From contig CAYYIS010000066.1 in NCBI GenBank assembly GCA_964470965.1, positions 1 through 25,093 on the forward strand: a stretch of 25,093 nt of DNA, given 5' to 3'. Positions 14,865 through 23,383 of the stretch are shown here, piece by piece (within the stretch, counting starts at the first letter, position 1; each line of letters starts with the position of its first letter). The position numbers were made by a program, and so were the translations under genes. This DNA is from CAYYIS01 sp964470965 (GTDB lineage: Bacteria; JAAXHH01; JABIQT01). A model generated the notes under the pieces. The model saw only the letters and a list, made by a program, of their open reading frames with translations. It did no database searches and was not told the DNA's origin.

Positions 14865-15632
14865 ATGATCTGGCGTTTTTTGTCACGTCTTGGTAAAAAG
14901 CAGGCAGGTAATGCGCTTGAGACATTTACACAGGCTATCGTAGCCTTTGATCCAGAAACTGCATCCGATGCACAAATTTCATTGATGGAGGAAGAACTCG
15001 ACAAGCTCGGTCGACGGGTCGGCCAGGCGGAGCAGGCGGTTCGCAAGGACCATGAGGAGACGGCGGCCCTGGTGCAGCAGTATGATAAATACATGTCCGC
15101 GGCCGAACGCCTGGAAGGTCAACTCGGGGCGGCGGATGACGCGCAGCGTGAGAGCCTGGAAGCCAGTCTTGAAAAGTTGGTAAGAGAGCTCGAAAATCTA
15201 CAGCCTGAGATAGACCGGGAGCGGCAGGAGGACGCAGAGGCCGAAGCGTTCTCCGTGGAACTGCGGGAATCCTATGATCAGGCCGCAGAAAAACTCAAGC
15301 AGGCCAAGACGAACCTTCAGAAGGCGCAGCGCCGTATGGAGCAGGCCAAGCTGAAGAAGGAACGCGCCGACGATCGAGCTCAGGGTGTAAGGGAAGCTGC
15401 AGGATTAAGTTCCTCGATGGGAGGGCTCCAGACTGCACTCACAGCAATGGAAAAAGAAGCGGAAAAATCGGAATCCGAGACACGGTCGGCCGAACTAAAG
15501 ATCGGTGCATTCGGCAAGAAGGAAATATCGGACGATCCGAATATCGCTGCCGCCCTAGACGGAACGGATACCAAAGCACTGCCACAGGCGTCCGCCAAGG
15601 ACCGCCTGGCCGCCCTGCGAAATAAATCCTGA
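14865..15632 (+). CDS. PspA/IM30-family coiled-coil protein (YjfJ-type)
   Basis: The 255-residue protein has an amphipathic N-terminal helix (M-I-W-R-F-L-S-R-L-G-K) and then long Glu/Gln/Lys/Ala-rich coiled-coil helices (about 45-185). The A-L-E-x-x-x-Q-A-I segment and a late D-P-N-I-A-A-A-L are visible. Length and layout fit PspA/IM30 (ESCRT-III-like) proteins, which bind and stabilise the inner membrane as oligomers. GGGAG 9 bases upstream fixes ATG 14865, 18 bases after the DUF2491 stop. Low-complexity helical sequence makes the family call less certain than the context suggests, but the DUF2491-PspA pairing as in yjfK-yjfJ strengthens it. Confidence 0.75.
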   Translation: MIWRFLSRLGKKQAGNALETFTQAIVAFDPETASDAQISLMEEELDKLGRRVGQAEQAVRKDHEETAALVQQYDKYMSAAERLEGQLGAADDAQRESLEASLEKLVRELENLQPEIDRERQEDAEAEAFSVELRESYDQAAEKLKQAKTNLQKAQRRMEQAKLKKERADDRAQGVREAAGLSSSMGGLQTALTAMEKEAEKSESETRSAELKIGAFGKKEISDDPNIAAALDGTDTKALPQASAKDRLAALRNKS

Positions 15633-15655
15633 CCAACTTGTCCCTGTTATGATGT

Positions 15656-15702
15656 AATCCCCAGCCCATCGAATAAACCGTTTCGGTGGGCTGGGGATTT
15701 AT
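15656..15702 (+). terminator. Perfect 13-bp inverted repeat between the PspA-like and channel genes (terminator-like)
   Basis: AATCCCCAGCCCA (15656-15668) and TGGGCTGGGGATT (15687-15699) are exact reverse complements around an 18-base loop. TTTATAA follows, so the U-tract is short. The hairpin starts 24 bases after the PspA-like stop and ends just before the channel ribosome site (AAGGAGG, 15703-15709). It could be a partial terminator that lowers channel expression, or an mRNA processing or translational control element. Confidence 0.6.
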
Positions 15703-15715
15703 AAGGAGGCCCCCT

Positions 15716-16564
15716 ATGTCCCAGGCTCAGGGTCGGATGCTTAACACAATCCATCGGCTCGTGCCGTTTTTACTGGGCGTCAATATGGTCTTTTACATTG
15801 TCGAACTTCAGTTCACACAGACGCAGAGCAGCTTGGATGAAGGTGCCTGGCCGGGTTTTATATGGATCGAAAGGGTAATCGCCGTTATTTTTACTGTGGA
15901 ATATCTGTTGCGAATCGGATTTTCCCAAAACAGAGTCAGGTATCTGACCCGCCCGCTGGGCCTCATCGATTTGTTCAGTATTTTACCGTTCTGGCTGGGT
16001 TTCTACCCCGGGCTGAGCCAGGAGACGTTGGGACTGATTCGCGGCGCCCGTACATTCCGTCTGTTGAAGATATTTCGGTACAGTCCCAAGATGCAGGATT
16101 TCGTCGGGGAACTGTATTACGGTCGGACGCGATTCACGCCGATTCTGTTGATAATTTTTATATACCTGATGATTGGCTCGACCGTTATCTACGAGGTGGA
16201 GCGACGTGTACAAGGCGAGGTGTTCGAGGAGTATGCCGATGGCATCTGGTGGGCGGTGGTCACCTCAACCACCGTCGGCTACGGCGATAAATTTCCCATT
16301 TCCCGTACCGGTCAGGGTGTGGCAATAATACTGATGATCATCGGTATCGGTATCGTAGGAATGGTATTCGGACTTTTTGCGGAAGCGTATCAGGGCAATC
16401 GCGAAGCGTTGGACGAGAAGTTGATGGAAGCTTACTGTAAGGCGATCCATGAGGAGGGTGCTCGCGGAAAGACACCACAGATGTTGCGTGATGTACACGG
16501 CGACAATGCGCAATTTATCTTGTTTGCAGACACCGTGGAGCAATACATAGGAAAAAACATCTAA
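15716..16564 (+). CDS. Voltage-gated-type six-helix potassium channel
   Basis: The 282-residue product shows the full Kv/KvAP-like layout: S1 (about 14-33), S2 (49-68), S3 (80-97), S4 with basic residues at every third position (R109, R112, R115, K118, R121), S5 (139-159), and a pore helix followed by the selectivity filter T-V-G-Y-G-D (186-191). S6 (200-224) and a cytoplasmic tail of about 55 residues complete it. K+ selectivity and voltage sensing are therefore likely. The Shine-Dalgarno AAGGAGG 6 bases upstream fixes ATG 15716; an upstream GTG at 15686 lies in the preceding hairpin and is rejected. Its place behind a PspA-like gene suggests a part in membrane-potential or envelope stress responses, but the hairpin in between may partly uncouple it. 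Confidence 0.93.
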   Translation: MSQAQGRMLNTIHRLVPFLLGVNMVFYIVELQFTQTQSSLDEGAWPGFIWIERVIAVIFTVEYLLRIGFSQNRVRYLTRPLGLIDLFSILPFWLGFYPGLSQETLGLIRGARTFRLLKIFRYSPKMQDFVGELYYGRTRFTPILLIIFIYLMIGSTVIYEVERRVQGEVFEEYADGIWWAVVTSTTVGYGDKFPISRTGQGVAIILMIIGIGIVGMVFGLFAEAYQGNREALDEKLMEAYCKAIHEEGARGKTPQMLRDVHGDNAQFILFADTVEQYIGKNI

Positions 16565-16709
16565 TTTCAATTTTCTTTTTATTTGGGATTGTTGCTATAC
16601 ACAGCATCTTTTGTCTTATTGGCACAATTGAAACATTTTGGGTAACAGATCAATCGTCCCTAAATCAATGAACGTGTGATGTTGGGCCGTATCCGCGGAT
16701 CGCCGGGGC

Positions 16710-16952
16710 CTAAATCAACAATAGCTCCGAATTAATTTTGTGGCCCTGCTTAAATTTAGGATGAGGTTCCGTGATCCATCCAGGCTGGAGAGCCTGATTC
16801 AGCATCTCACCGGGTAGCATGTGTTCAATCTCAGGGTGATCCAAGGTGCCCCGGTATGTTCTATCGTTACTTTTTGCTTCCTTCGCGGGGAAATACAGCG
16901 GGAAGCTCCTCGGGATTCCTAAACCAACTCGCAATCCCCAATTACTGATCAA
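16710..16952 (-). CDS. Possible small ORF coupled to the lipoprotein gene, unrecognised
   Basis: An 80-codon frame on the minus strand begins with TTG overlapping the lipoprotein stop (TTGA) and ends with TAG. Its translation looks protein-like (R-T-Y-R-G-T-L-D-H-P-E-I-E-H-M-L-P-G-E-M-L, then W-I-T-E-P-H-P-K-F-K-Q-G-H). It has no signal peptide and no recognised domain. It could be a coupled small gene, or the end of a decayed gene brought here. The TTG start has no clear ribosome site of its own. Nothing else is seen in 16565-16948. Confidence 0.28.
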   Translation of the reverse strand: MISNWGLRVGLGIPRSFPLYFPAKEAKSNDRTYRGTLDHPEIEHMLPGEMLNQALQPGWITEPHPKFKQGHKINSELLLI

Positions 16953-17734
16953 GCATCGTTGTTTTCCGCACCGCTTTCAGTCTGAAATCGTTTTAATCTT
17001 TCGAGACGTCCCTGGTCATGTTTGGTGAACGGATTGGTGTATGCGTCGTGTATCGGTGTTTCATGGTCACGGTCGATGCGTATGACCCTAACGTCCAGAT
17101 TAAAATCCTTGCGGCCCTCAGGAGCATCCTGCCAGGTGGCGCCCAGCAGGGAGAATTTCTGTTCCACCGATTCTTCAGGTTCCAGTTCGAAGGGATAATG
17201 GAACGTATCATCCACCCAAGGCGTCCGGCGTCCCCTCGATGTGAGTATTCCGCGGAAATAAATGTGGGTTAAACTATGTTCCGTGTTATTTTTGATCTTG
17301 ATCTCAACGATTCTCTGTCCGGCGCTGTTGATCCTGAATCGCGATCTTTCGATGACTACCCCTTCCATGGCCTTCAGTGCCGTTTCGTTAAACGTTTTTT
17401 TCTCTACAAGCTGCCTGATGGCTCGCTCGCGGCGTTCGTCCCAGAGTTCCATTACTTCCTGTCCGTCCAGCCCGTTCAGACGGGTACGTACCCGTTCTCT
17501 GATGCGAGTCGAATCATTCAGGACGGATAACGCGTTTTCACCGTAGAGGAATTCAAACCCCTTCAAGGCCGTTTCAAACTGCTCCCGGTCCGGTTCCGCC
17601 AGCGATAGCTTCACTGCCTCGACGGAGGTTTGGTACGTCTCCACCGACTGACCGTCCAAAATCGCCGCGTCACCGCATCCTACTAAAATGAGTAGTGGAA
17701 AGATTATACAAAATATGGATTTCGGGTTCTGCAT
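16949..17734 (-). CDS. Lipoprotein, possibly DUF6694-like at its N-terminus
   Basis: The 261-residue product has a signal peptide ending in L-V-G-C (Cys20). An I-L-D-G-x-S-x-E-T-Y-x-x-S-V-E-A-V-K-x-S-L segment (about 24-45) resembles short lipoproteins of the DUF6694 type. The second half (about 120-230) looks like a beta-sandwich: repeated I-V-E-I-K-I-K-N-N-T and Y-F-R-G-I-L-T-S-R-G patterns as in Ig-like or FxLYD-type domains. ATG 17734 is chosen because it gives a typical lipoprotein signal and GGGGA lies about 10 bases upstream. The tail is charged. It is probably membrane-anchored in the envelope; the function is unknown. It runs toward the channel gene (convergent). Confidence 0.75.
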   Translation of the reverse strand: MQNPKSIFCIIFPLLILVGCGDAAILDGQSVETYQTSVEAVKLSLAEPDREQFETALKGFEFLYGENALSVLNDSTRIRERVRTRLNGLDGQEVMELWDERRERAIRQLVEKKTFNETALKAMEGVVIERSRFRINSAGQRIVEIKIKNNTEHSLTHIYFRGILTSRGRRTPWVDDTFHYPFELEPEESVEQKFSLLGATWQDAPEGRKDFNLDVRVIRIDRDHETPIHDAYTNPFTKHDQGRLERLKRFQTESGAENNDA

Positions 17735-18421
17735 CCGTGTTATCCCCATCGATCGTGTTGTGCATTTGCGAAGCATTGAAAATGGCGACCCTTGTAAGTG
17801 TTTCTTTTGAATTTGTTACTCTGTCTCACACTGCCGATCTATTCTGTACGGTATACGCCTTAAATCAACGTTTGGTTTCATTTTACAGGTATTCACCTGC
17901 GAAAAATGAACCGCATATAATACAAGGTTTTTACCTGAAACGCAAGAAGAATCCGGTCCTTTAACTGAGTCCCGGATGGATAGCCGAAAAAATCAGAGTG
18001 GGCACGATTCAAGTCAAACCATCTCTTACGGCCCGGCAGGAGGCAGAGTACCCTCCGGATCAGGAGAATTCTGTGCATTGACAGAATGCCTGGCGGCGTA
18101 ACCGGTTTTCGCATCTGCCGTGGGAGATATTCCAGTCATGTCAGATTCAGGAATATCGGCCTGTGGGCCCCCAGAAAAAACCAGGAGATTTCGCCTCGGT
18201 TTCGTATCAAGTTCACAGGTGAGGGCGTGATCAGGTTGCGATTTGGCAGACTTGTTTCTTTGTTGACAAGGCAGATTAGGATATTCAGCCGCCCGGTTTG
18301 GATGAGGGGCGTGGCCGATTCAACTTTACACTTGAAAACACAATTTCCAGGTTGTACGTTCTGACTGAAGTTAGAATTTCTGGTCTGATGAAGTTTCATT
18401 AAACGGAAGAGACAACCGGCT
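17735..18421. other. Gene-free stretch between the lipoprotein and phosphohexomutase genes
   Basis: About 690 bases with only short frames on both strands. None shows a ribosome site together with protein-like sequence. The 73-codon minus frame at 17893-18114 and the 92-codon plus frame at 18086-18364 are Arg-rich and lack any recognisable motif. A TTGACA at 18263-18268 has no good -10 at the usual distance. The stretch must hold the promoters of the two divergent genes, but none can be assigned with confidence. Confidence 0.6.
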
Positions 18422-20263
18422 ATGACGATAGGGACTGGACTTCAGAAGGTAACGAAAATGGTCGCAGAGGGGGTTCTGTCGGACCGGGCGGGGGAGAATT
18501 TACGACTCTGGCTTACGGAGGAGGACTACTCGGTCTATGTGTCTGAGATTCTGGAACTGATCGACGGAAACGATCTGGATGACCTTGAAGATCGGTTTCG
18601 GGCAACCATCGAATTCGGTACCGGCGGTATAAGGGGAACCATGGGCGCCGGGCCTAACCGGATCAACATCCGTACGATCGGTGAAGCGGCGCAGGGCCTG
18701 GCCCAATATGTGAAGAATTTCGGTGGCAGCGACGCGGCAGACCAAGGCATAGTCATCGCGTACGACACGCGGAACAACTCCGGTCGCTTTGCCCGGGAGA
18801 CCGCTTCGATCCTTGCCGGAAACGGTATTATGGTGCATCTGTTCCCGGAGGCCCGTGCTACGCCGCAGCTTTCGTTTGCCGTGAGAGCGTTGACCGGGGT
18901 TGCTGGCGTAGTGATCAGCGCCAGTCACAATCCTCCGTCGGATAACGGCTTCAAGGTTTACTGGTCCGACGGTGGACAGGTGGTGGCTCCCCACGACAAG
19001 AATATCATTGCAGAAGTACGTGCAATACATGCAATCGCCCGATATGATTTCGATCGGGCAATGGAGGCCGGGCGCATTCGGTTGGTTGATTCGGAAATCG
19101 ACACGAGATACCTGTCATGCCTGGCCCGCCTGACCCTGGCGGATGCCCGCGATGTCCGGTTGGTCTACACGCCTTTGCACGGTGTGGGCATGACGTCTGT
19201 GGCTGCCGTGCTTCAGGAACTGGGCTACCGGGATCTTCACATCGTAGAAGAGCAGGCGGTACAGGACGGAAACTTTCCGACCCTCAGTAGCGGCATCGCC
19301 AATCCGGAAGACCCGCGTAGTTTTTCACTGGCGGTCCGAAAAGCGATTGAAATCGATGCGGATCTTACCCTTGCGAGCGATCCGGATGCCGATCGTTTCG
19401 GCTGCGCTGTGCCTCTCCCTGTGAAAGGATGGAACGCCCCACTGGAAGAACTGGCCCTGACCGGCAATCAGATCGGCGTTCTTCTGTGTCATTATATACT
19501 GTCACAGAAGCAGGCGCGTTGTGAATTGCCTGCAAAAGGACTGGTATGTGAGACGGTTGTGACGACCGATCTCGTAGGCGTGATCGCGCGATCATTCGGA
19601 ATGGACGTTGTTGATGACCTACTGATAGGTTTCAAATATATCGGCGCCACCATCAACGCTATGCCGGAGGACACCGAGTTCCTATTCGGCACAGAAGAGA
19701 GCCACGGCTACCTGGCCGATGACGCCATACGGGACAAGGAAGCTGCCACAGGCGTTCTACTCGTTGAATGCGCCGCCGTTTTGAAAGCACGGGGTCAGAC
19801 TCTGCGGGATTATCTGGACGAAATCTATCGTGCCTACGGCTATTTCCGCCAGGTGCAAACCTCCACCTACCGGGATGGCGCCGAAGGCGTCCGGGAGATC
19901 GCCGCAATCATGGATGGACTGCGCCGCCACCCGCCAGAGGTCATCGGCGGGCACCGGGTCGTTGACGTGATTGATAGATCCACCGGTCAGGCCACCAATC
20001 TGGGTACCGGCGCACGCAGACCGGTTGCCGGAGACGCAGGCAACCTGCTCATCTTCTCGTTCACAGAAGCTGGCCATACCCGTGTCGCGGTTCGTCCTTC
20101 CGGCACAGAGCCGAAGATCAAATACTACATATCCGCCTCATCCCGAGATAACCCCGCACTCGTTTCCGATGACTGGGAGGCTACTAGGGCCGCTGTGGAC
20201 GTATTCGCTGATGATGTAGTAAGCGGGATCCTGTCAGCGGCAGAAAAAGCGCTGACAGCCTGA
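18422..20263 (+). CDS. Phosphohexomutase (phosphoglucomutase/phosphomannomutase family, PgcA/PGM2-like)
   Basis: The 613-residue enzyme belongs to the alpha-D-phosphohexomutase superfamily, which interconverts hexose (or pentose) 1- and 6(5)-phosphates. All four functional loops are present: phosphoserine loop S-A-S-H-N-P-P (Ser168), metal loop D-P-D-A-D-R, sugar-binding loop G-T-E-E-S-H-G-Y, and C-terminal phosphate loop R-P-S-G-T-E-P-K-I-K. The N-terminal F-G-T-G-G-I-R-G-x-M-G (65-75) and the length (over 560 residues) point to the PgcA/PGM2-like branch rather than short ManB types. A weak GGAAGAG lies about 10 bases upstream. It stands alone in the local context and is probably housekeeping, in central carbohydrate or cell-envelope sugar supply. 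Confidence 0.94.
   Translation: MTIGTGLQKVTKMVAEGVLSDRAGENLRLWLTEEDYSVYVSEILELIDGNDLDDLEDRFRATIEFGTGGIRGTMGAGPNRINIRTIGEAAQGLAQYVKNFGGSDAADQGIVIAYDTRNNSGRFARETASILAGNGIMVHLFPEARATPQLSFAVRALTGVAGVVISASHNPPSDNGFKVYWSDGGQVVAPHDKNIIAEVRAIHAIARYDFDRAMEAGRIRLVDSEIDTRYLSCLARLTLADARDVRLVYTPLHGVGMTSVAAVLQELGYRDLHIVEEQAVQDGNFPTLSSGIANPEDPRSFSLAVRKAIEIDADLTLASDPDADRFGCAVPLPVKGWNAPLEELALTGNQIGVLLCHYILSQKQARCELPAKGLVCETVVTTDLVGVIARSFGMDVVDDLLIGFKYIGATINAMPEDTEFLFGTEESHGYLADDAIRDKEAATGVLLVECAAVLKARGQTLRDYLDEIYRAYGYFRQVQTSTYRDGAEGVREIAAIMDGLRRHPPEVIGGHRVVDVIDRSTGQATNLGTGARRPVAGDAGNLLIFSFTEAGHTRVAVRPSGTEPKIKYYISASSRDNPALVSDDWEATRAAVDVFADDVVSGILSAAEKALTA
20231..20258 (+). terminator. Stem-loop overlapping the 3' end of the phosphohexomutase gene
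   Basis: CTGTCAGCG (20231-20239) and CGCTGACAG (20250-20258) form a perfect 9-bp stem with a 10-base loop inside the last codons of the gene. A short run of T (20276-20280) follows about 18 bases later, so this is at best a weak terminator. The remaining bases to 20544 show no gene. Confidence 0.35.
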
Positions 20264-20544
20264 AACCCTTACCCAATTTTTATCCTTGCACATAGCAACA
20301 GTGTCATCCGTCGTAGCAGTCCGGACAGTGTGGACCGGGTTGGCGGGTATACCTGACGTGTGCATTTCGCCGTATTGAAAATCTTTATCACATAGACCCG
20401 GTAGGAAACCACGCCTGGGTGTCGCACGAACATACCAGCTGGGATGCAGCGTTAAACTGAGCCACCTGTCAGTCTTACCATTCCGTACCTTTACTCAGTG
20501 ACGTTAAAGGTATGCCTGGCTGGGGTACGCAGAATGGAGTCAGG

Positions 20545-22206
20545 TCAATTATCCAGTATTTCGGTTCCGATGTACAGGTCCGTTACAACGAACGTCTTAC
20601 CGCCGAACTTGTTCGTCTTCAATCCCTTAATCCACGGTTTGAACAGTGTATTCTGGATTGGGTGATATACGAATGCGGCGCCAGTTTCGGTGACCAGAAT
20701 CCGCTCCGCCTGCCGGTAAATTTCGTTGCGTTTTGTCACATCGGGTTCGTTGTCTGCGGCATTGAGCAGTCGTAAAAACTCCGGGTTGTTGAAATCATGG
20801 CGGGCACGACCGGATTCACCGGGACGCCAGATCATGTCGAGCATATTCTTGGGATCCCGGTAATCCGCGAAGAAAGGCACCAGGCCAAGTTGGACAGTCC
20901 ATCTGAACATGGCGTCTGTGAACACAGGATAATCGGTACTGCGAAAGGTAACACGCATTCCCAGATGCTCCAGCAGCATGGCCTGAATAGCTTCCGCCGC
21001 CAGCTTGGTCTCCGGTGACGCCTGACGCAACCACATCTCCACGGTTGGAAAACCGCGTCCGTTCGGATAGCCGGCCTCCGCCATCAGGCGTTTTGCCTCT
21101 GCTGGATTGTAGTCCTGATACATTTGATAATCATCGTAGGCATCGAACGTTCTTGGTAGCATAGAATAGGCCGGCACAGCCGCTCCACCAAGAATGGCTT
21201 TGCAGATGGCCTCCCGGTTGATGGAGCGGCTGACCGCCTGCCGGACCCGGGGATCGTTGAACGGAGGTTTCCTTGTCCCGAAGAAGACATACCAGGTGCC
21301 GTCTGCCAGGTTGGAATCGAGCTCTTGGCTCAAAACGGGATCGTTAAGCACACGCCGCAGTTCGTTCGCCTGTACCGTGGCTCGGCCCACCTCGTTGTTT
21401 TCGTATGGCAAGAGGTTGGCGCCGGACGGATGGCGGAACGTACGGTGGATCTCTTCCACATATCCCTTGAGAGGGCCGTCATAATAGCTGTTGAGTATGA
21501 AATCCATGTGGCTGCCGTGCTGCCACTCGGAGAGTTGATAGCTGGAATTGCTTACGCAGTTGCCGGCTTCTGTCCATTTCTTGCCGTATTTTTCCACTTG
21601 CCACCGGGGAACAGGCATGGAGGTGGGTGCCGAGAGGATGAGGTCCAGGTACGGTGTCGGGTGTTCCGTTTCGATCACGAGCGTGTAGTCGTCCAACGCC
21701 CGAACGCCCAGCATGGCCGGGTCCACGCCGGGAGTTTGGTTGTACGGCTTTGCACCCTTTATGTCGTAATAAAACGCCGCGTAAGGATTGGCAATTTCGA
21801 ACGATAGAGACCGGCGGTACGTGTACACGAAGTCGTGGGCCGTAACCGGTCTTCCGTCGCTCCATTTTCCGGTTTTTCGCAGATAGAATGTCCAGGTCAT
21901 ACCATCGGGCGCCATCTCCCAGTGATCCGCGGCCGCGGGGATTATGTTCTGGTTTTCATCACGGGCTACCAGTTGTTCGAACAGGAATTCGTTCCATTCC
22001 CCCACATACAGATTCGCGCTCACATCCAGGCTGGTCGGCTCGTCCGCCATAAAGTGATACACCTGCCGCGCTATAGGCGCCGCATCCGCTGGAAACACTT
22101 TGCCGAGAGAATTGACCATTTGCGGACGGGCAGAAGGGTCTTGGACGAATACGACGATGGACACTGTTAAAAAGAAGAATACTGAAAGCAGCAGTGATTG
22201 GCGCAT
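20545..22206 (-). CDS. ABC-type peptide/oligopeptide substrate-binding protein (SBP family 5, OppA-like)
   Basis: The 553-residue product has an N-terminal hydrophobic signal segment (about 4-21). The body matches family-5 substrate-binding proteins: E-P-T-S-L-D, E-x-L-V-A-R-D-E-N-Q-N-I-I-P-A-A-A-D-H-W-E, W-T-F-Y-L-R-K-x-x-K-W-S-D-G-x-P-V-T-A-H-D-F-V-Y, and D-P-R-V-R-Q-A-V-S-x-S-I-N-R. It should bind oligopeptides in the periplasm, resembling OppA or MppA. The signal segment has no cysteine, so it is probably soluble or signal-anchored. GAGG lies about 6 bases upstream of ATG 22206. No permease or ATPase gene is adjacent, so it must share a distant transporter. Confidence 0.93.
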   Translation of the reverse strand: MRQSLLLSVFFFLTVSIVVFVQDPSARPQMVNSLGKVFPADAAPIARQVYHFMADEPTSLDVSANLYVGEWNEFLFEQLVARDENQNIIPAAADHWEMAPDGMTWTFYLRKTGKWSDGRPVTAHDFVYTYRRSLSFEIANPYAAFYYDIKGAKPYNQTPGVDPAMLGVRALDDYTLVIETEHPTPYLDLILSAPTSMPVPRWQVEKYGKKWTEAGNCVSNSSYQLSEWQHGSHMDFILNSYYDGPLKGYVEEIHRTFRHPSGANLLPYENNEVGRATVQANELRRVLNDPVLSQELDSNLADGTWYVFFGTRKPPFNDPRVRQAVSRSINREAICKAILGGAAVPAYSMLPRTFDAYDDYQMYQDYNPAEAKRLMAEAGYPNGRGFPTVEMWLRQASPETKLAAEAIQAMLLEHLGMRVTFRSTDYPVFTDAMFRWTVQLGLVPFFADYRDPKNMLDMIWRPGESGRARHDFNNPEFLRLLNAADNEPDVTKRNEIYRQAERILVTETGAAFVYHPIQNTLFKPWIKGLKTNKFGGKTFVVTDLYIGTEILDN

Positions 22207-22510
22207 GGTGCCTCAATTAATGATTGATTGACTTATTTAAAGGACGGTAGGCCAGTTGATGTGTTGTCATAAACTCAAATTGGTGTCCGCTACATGTTTG
22301 TAGCCATTTTAGATACTAAATGATCTCATGAATCGATCCTTTAATTCCGGCTTTCTCATCAAGGCAAACGGGTTCAACCCATGGATGCCCCCACCTTTGG
22401 CTGACCAGGGCGTTTCCCGTCGCATTCGCAGAGGACGGCAAAGTTGCGCTTAGACGTTATTGCCATCGTAGGCGTTTGGCGGTTCAAGCATATGTGGACT
22501 GCGGGATTCA
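22207..22510. other. Intergenic stretch with a read-through-like minus-strand frame
   Basis: Between the two minus-strand genes. A minus-strand frame from ATG 22491 encodes 13 residues (M-L-E-P-P-N-A-Y-D-G-N-N-V) and stops at TAA 22452-22450. It then stays open for 46 more protein-like codons (R-E-T-P-W-S-A-K-G-G-G-I-H-G-L-N-P-F) to 22309. It may be a decayed small gene. No ribosome site or promoter was assigned with confidence. Confidence 0.3.
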
Positions 22511-23230
22511 TCATTCCAGATACCCCTGCTCCAAAAGAGCCTCCTGTAAGAACGGAAAGTCATGCGTGCCTTCGTCCGTTTTCCATCGCCCGACAGTTTC
22601 GGGACGGATGATGATACGCGCCAGCGGGATCTCCAGGAAATCCTCGAGAGCTTGGAGAGTCTCTTCCTGTTTCCGGATAAAATCTTCGAACCGAACCGTG
22701 ATAACTTGATCCGGCAGTGGGGTAGCCTTGACAAGCTCGTACTGATACAGCCAGGAAATAGCTCGGCGTTCACGGATACTATCGGTTTCGGGACAGGAGA
22801 TGCCGAAGTCCCGAAGGTCATCTGTTCTATGATCCGATAGGATACAGTCCCGGGGATCCCTTACCCAGTAAATGTACTTTATGTCCGGATACATGCGTAG
22901 GATCCAGGGGAAAATCAGCGTCGTTTCCGGTAGTTTCCAACCCAGATGGGCGGACTTATTTTCCATCACATCAGAAAGATAGCTTTCTATCAAAGTGACG
23001 AATTCGGGATCAATTTCCATCGCATGCAACGGTTCAAAATCCCATGAAAGCTTGCCATTCCATTTAACGTATTTCGCCATTATACGGCAGGCATCGTACA
23101 AATCGCCCGGGGGTATCTTGTCTCCCGAAGGGTTAAGCATCCGGCCCATAAACACGCCGCTCGCATATAACGTATGGGACATGGCACGGGTTCCGGAGTG
23201 GCCGCGGCCGATTACGGTTATGAGGGACAT
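22511..23230 (-). CDS. Sulfotransferase family protein
   Basis: The 239-residue product has the P-loop-like 5'-phosphosulfate motif G-R-G-H-S-G-T-R-A-M (8-17) and the 3'-phosphate region Y-W-V-R-D-P-R-D-C-I-L-S-D (121-133). A V-R-F-E-D-F segment follows near residue 195, typical of PAPS-dependent sulfotransferases. These transfer sulfate from 3'-phosphoadenylyl sulfate to hydroxyls or amines of sugars, lipids or small molecules. It is cytoplasmic, with no signal peptide. Only a weak GGA precedes ATG 23230. It is divergent from two PhyH-like genes 153 bases away, which could act on the same compound; that link is inference. Confidence 0.88.
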   Translation of the reverse strand: MSLITVIGRGHSGTRAMSHTLYASGVFMGRMLNPSGDKIPPGDLYDACRIMAKYVKWNGKLSWDFEPLHAMEIDPEFVTLIESYLSDVMENKSAHLGWKLPETTLIFPWILRMYPDIKYIYWVRDPRDCILSDHRTDDLRDFGISCPETDSIRERRAISWLYQYELVKATPLPDQVITVRFEDFIRKQEETLQALEDFLEIPLARIIIRPETVGRWKTDEGTHDFPFLQEALLEQGYLE

Positions 23231-23262
23231 ATTGTAGATTGATCCATTGAATTATTGATTCG

Positions 23263-23290
23263 TTGACGATTAAAAACCATCTGGTACATT
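23263..23290 (+). promoter_or_regulatory. Sigma70-like promoter for the tandem PhyH-like genes
   Basis: TTGACG (23263-23268) is followed after 16 bases by TACATT (23285-23290), leaving a leader of about 85 bases before ATG 23384. It lies in the 153-base divergent region shared with the sulfotransferase gene. Confidence 0.45.
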
Positions 23291-23383
23291 AGCCAATCGA
23301 TTGTTATTATGATGGGACAGAATATCGATTTCAAGCAGAATAGTAAAATGTACTCTGTATTTTAAAGCACGAGGGGGATATTG

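Noticed and set aside
17893..18364. Two overlapping frames (73 and 92 codons) on opposite strands
   Set aside because: Arg-rich, no motifs, no ribosome sites; they look like chance open frames.
22450..22491. GTCTAA on the minus strand at 22455-22450 as a third ECF promoter
   Set aside because: No GGAATA-like box stands 16 bases upstream, and no gene starts closely downstream.
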